6,824 nucleotides of DNA, taken from contig CALICC010000078.1 of the NCBI GenBank assembly GCA_938049325.1, positions 1 through 6,824 on the forward strand, read 5' to 3'. This document shows positions 5,410 through 6,824 of the stretch, piece after piece. The notes beneath the pieces were generated by a model. The model was not told the DNA's origin. It made no database searches and was given only the letters and a program-made list of their open reading frames with translations. Each line of letters begins with the position of its first letter. The stretch's first letter is position 1. Source of the DNA: an uncultured Ilumatobacter sp. Its GTDB lineage: Bacteria; Actinomycetota; Acidimicrobiia; Acidimicrobiales; Ilumatobacteraceae. A program made the translations under genes and the position numbers.

Positions 5410-6555
5410 ATGCACAAACTGTCGACCACGTCCGCACTCCTACTCACCTGGGCGTTCATCTGCTCGGCATGCGCATCCGGCGCCGACTCAGCTCCCTTCC
5501 CAACGGCGGACACGGAACCGACGAGCGCCGAAGCTCCTGTCGCCACGACGTCGGTCGGCACCGAGGAAACCACCAGCTCAGCAGCACGAAGCACAGCCGC
5601 GACGTGGACGACCGAGCCTGCCGCACAAGCCCAGATCGAGACCATCGACGTTCAGCTCGCCTCCGGCGTTGCCTCGATCGCCGTGATTGACAACGGTCCA
5701 AACCCGTCGCTGCCCGAAGGCGCGATCGAGCGTCGCATCGAGTTCCGCGGCGAAGAGATCTTCGCGATCGAGATCCCCGGTGACGGCCCACCGATCCTGC
5801 TCGGCCACGGATTTCCAGACAGCCTGCATCTCTATGACGAACTGTTCCCGCTCCTCGAAGGTCGACATGTGGTGGCGTTCGACTTCGTCGGGTGGGGCCG
5901 ATCCTCCAAACCGATGCCAGGAATCGAGTACGAGTTCAGCACCCGCACACAGGTCGACGAACTCGATGCCGTCATCGAGGCCTACGGCCTCACCGACATG
6001 ACGCTCGTCGTGCACGACCTCTCGGCCCCGGTCGGCCTCGAGTACCTGATTCGAAGCCAGGAGCGAGTCGCCGAGCTCGTGTTCTTGAACGGGCTCTGGG
6101 GCCCGTCGCCGTTCCTGACGCCGCCAAAGGGGATCGAACTCCACGCCGACCCATCACTTCAGGCTGCCGAACTGGCCGTCGAAGGCAACGCAGCAGCAAC
6201 CGAGGCATACTTTCGATTCCAGATGGGCGAGTTCCTTGTGCCCTCCGAGATCAAGGCCGACACGATCGACCGACTGTGGGATCTGTTCGGTGAAGCGCGG
6301 CCTGCGTTCATGGCGATGAACGACAAGCTCTATGCCGAAGTGGCTGAGCGAGGCTCACGAGTCGACGAGATCCGAAGCCTCACCGTGCCCGTCGACATCG
6401 TGTTCGGCGGGCTCGATCCGTACCTGAGCGCGGACCTTGCGGTGGAGTTCGATCAGATCTTCGCGAACAGCACCCTCACGATCGTCGAAGACGCCGGGCA
6501 CTACGTACAGATCGACGCCCCCGAGATCGTCGCGTCGGCCATACTCTCGCGCTGA
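5410..6555 (+). CDS. Exported alpha/beta-hydrolase lipoprotein, epoxide hydrolase/haloalkane dehalogenase-like
   Basis: The 381-residue protein opens with a signal peptide (MHKLSTTSALLLTWAFI) ending in a lipobox-like CSAC, so C21 is probably lipidated and the enzyme tethered outside the membrane. The lipobox has an unusual Cys at -3. A Ser/Thr/Ala-rich linker (about 22-75) precedes the hydrolase fold. HGFPDS (133-138) is the oxyanion loop. VHDLSAPVG (201-209) is the nucleophile elbow with D203. GGLDPYL (333-339) supplies D336 as likely acid, and DAGHYVQ (361-367) supplies H364. An Asp nucleophile points to ester-intermediate hydrolysis as in epoxide hydrolases and dehalogenases. However, the Trp that normally follows is Leu204, so neither activity is certain. 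The ATG at 5410 was chosen over a GTG at 5392 because it gives a compact signal peptide. The gene is divergent from the HxlR regulator. Confidence 0.85.
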   Translation: MHKLSTTSALLLTWAFICSACASGADSAPFPTADTEPTSAEAPVATTSVGTEETTSSAARSTAATWTTEPAAQAQIETIDVQLASGVASIAVIDNGPNPSLPEGAIERRIEFRGEEIFAIEIPGDGPPILLGHGFPDSLHLYDELFPLLEGRHVVAFDFVGWGRSSKPMPGIEYEFSTRTQVDELDAVIEAYGLTDMTLVVHDLSAPVGLEYLIRSQERVAELVFLNGLWGPSPFLTPPKGIELHADPSLQAAELAVEGNAAATEAYFRFQMGEFLVPSEIKADTIDRLWDLFGEARPAFMAMNDKLYAEVAERGSRVDEIRSLTVPVDIVFGGLDPYLSADLAVEFDQIFANSTLTIVEDAGHYVQIDAPEIVASAILSR

Positions 6556-6580
6556 CTCACCGCCGGACGGGCCGCTGGGT

Positions 6581-6824
6581 TCACACGAGTCGAGCGTGGC
6601 GGCGCTCGCGCACCACACGTGCGATCTCGACGCCGATCAGCACCACGAAGAACTGCGCGACGCTCAGGCCGGCCATCGTTGCTCCGCCTGCGGTGCCGGC
6701 ATGGAAGCTGATCGTCAGGCCCACAACAACGGCCAAGCCACCGAACAACATCGACACGACCATCATCATCGGCACCCGGTTGGTCAACAACGACGCAGTT
6801 GCTGGCGGGCCGACGAGCAAACCG
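6581..6824 (-). CDS. Metal ABC transporter permease (ABC-3 family), C-terminal fragment
   Basis: Only the last 80 codons lie in the window; the gene continues past base 6824. LLVGPPATASLLTNR at the start of the visible part matches the conserved segment of ZnuB/MntB/SitC-type permeases, the membrane subunits that import zinc, manganese or iron. It is followed by two hydrophobic spans, one around MMMVVSMLFGGLAVVVGL and one around LSVAQFFVVLIGVEIA. A short basic tail (RVVRERRHARLV) is likely cytoplasmic. The TTG at 6820-6818 encodes an internal Leu and is not a start. It is convergent with the hydrolase gene, only 25 bases apart, with no strong hairpin between them. Which metal is carried cannot be told from this fragment. 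Confidence 0.82.
   Translation of the reverse strand, partial: GLLVGPPATASLLTNRVPMMMVVSMLFGGLAVVVGLTISFHAGTAGGATMAGLSVAQFFVVLIGVEIARVVRERRHARLV

Noticed and set aside
5346..5645. Upstream extension of the HxlR regulator by 100 residues
   Set aside because: It would overlap the divergent hydrolase's signal peptide and linker coding region. The ATG at 5345 gives the normal HxlR N-terminus.
6591..6608. CGAGCG/CGCTCG inverted repeat with a six-base loop near the permease 3' end
   Set aside because: It lies inside the permease coding sequence, has only six-base arms, and such pairs are common by chance at this GC content.
6818..6820. TTG as the start of a 79-residue membrane protein
   Set aside because: The frame stays open to the window edge and the sequence matches the internal conserved part of ABC-3 permeases, so it is a fragment cut by the window.

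Overview
The window looks like a high-GC actinobacterial chromosome. Support comes from strong G/C bias at third codon positions, GTG starts, and typical actinobacterial families: an HxlR regulator with a lipid-binding-like tail, a DR_2398/MSMEG_1061-type PPOX flavoprotein and SRPBCC domains. Protein flavour would fit a free-living Acidimicrobiia-like organism (Ilumatobacter type), but that placement is inference. I see no tRNA, rRNA, CRISPR array, insertion sequence, phage or plasmid gene.

Layout. (1) 8-1375 (+): a fusion of an Fe(II)/2-oxoglutarate dioxygenase (PhyH family) to an SRPBCC ligand-binding domain. (2) 1376-1558: a convergent junction holding a 16-bp tandem repeat and two perfect hairpins. 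(3) 1559-2485 (-): a PAPS-dependent sulfotransferase starting at a run of three GTG codons. (4) 2486-2726: a 241-bp divergent intergenic region. (5) 2727-4606 (+): a two-gene operon, a PPOX-type flavoprotein overlapping a class III PLP aminotransferase by the four bases GTGA. It ends in a 9-bp-stem hairpin whose loop contains the aminotransferase stop codon. (6) 4686-5345 (-): an HxlR-type regulator with an SCP2-like C-terminal domain. (7) 5346-5409: a 64-bp AT-rich divergent control region with a repeated ACTTGGATTT. (8) 5410-6555 (+): an exported alpha/beta-hydrolase lipoprotein with an Asp-nucleophile active site. (9) 6581-6824 (-): the C-terminal end of an ABC-3 family metal permease, cut by the window edge.

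How they may work together. The regulator and the divergent hydrolase form the clearest regulatory pair. The PPOX flavoprotein and aminotransferase are almost certainly co-expressed and translationally coupled. The dioxygenase, sulfotransferase, flavoprotein and aminotransferase are all small-molecule tailoring enzymes and could belong to one accessory metabolic patch. However, strand changes put them in at least three transcription units, so a shared pathway is only a hypothesis. I do not see a clearly new multi-gene system. The most unusual items are the dioxygenase-SRPBCC fusion, the surface-anchored hydrolase that lacks the usual Trp after its nucleophile, and the ordered repeats and hairpins between genes.
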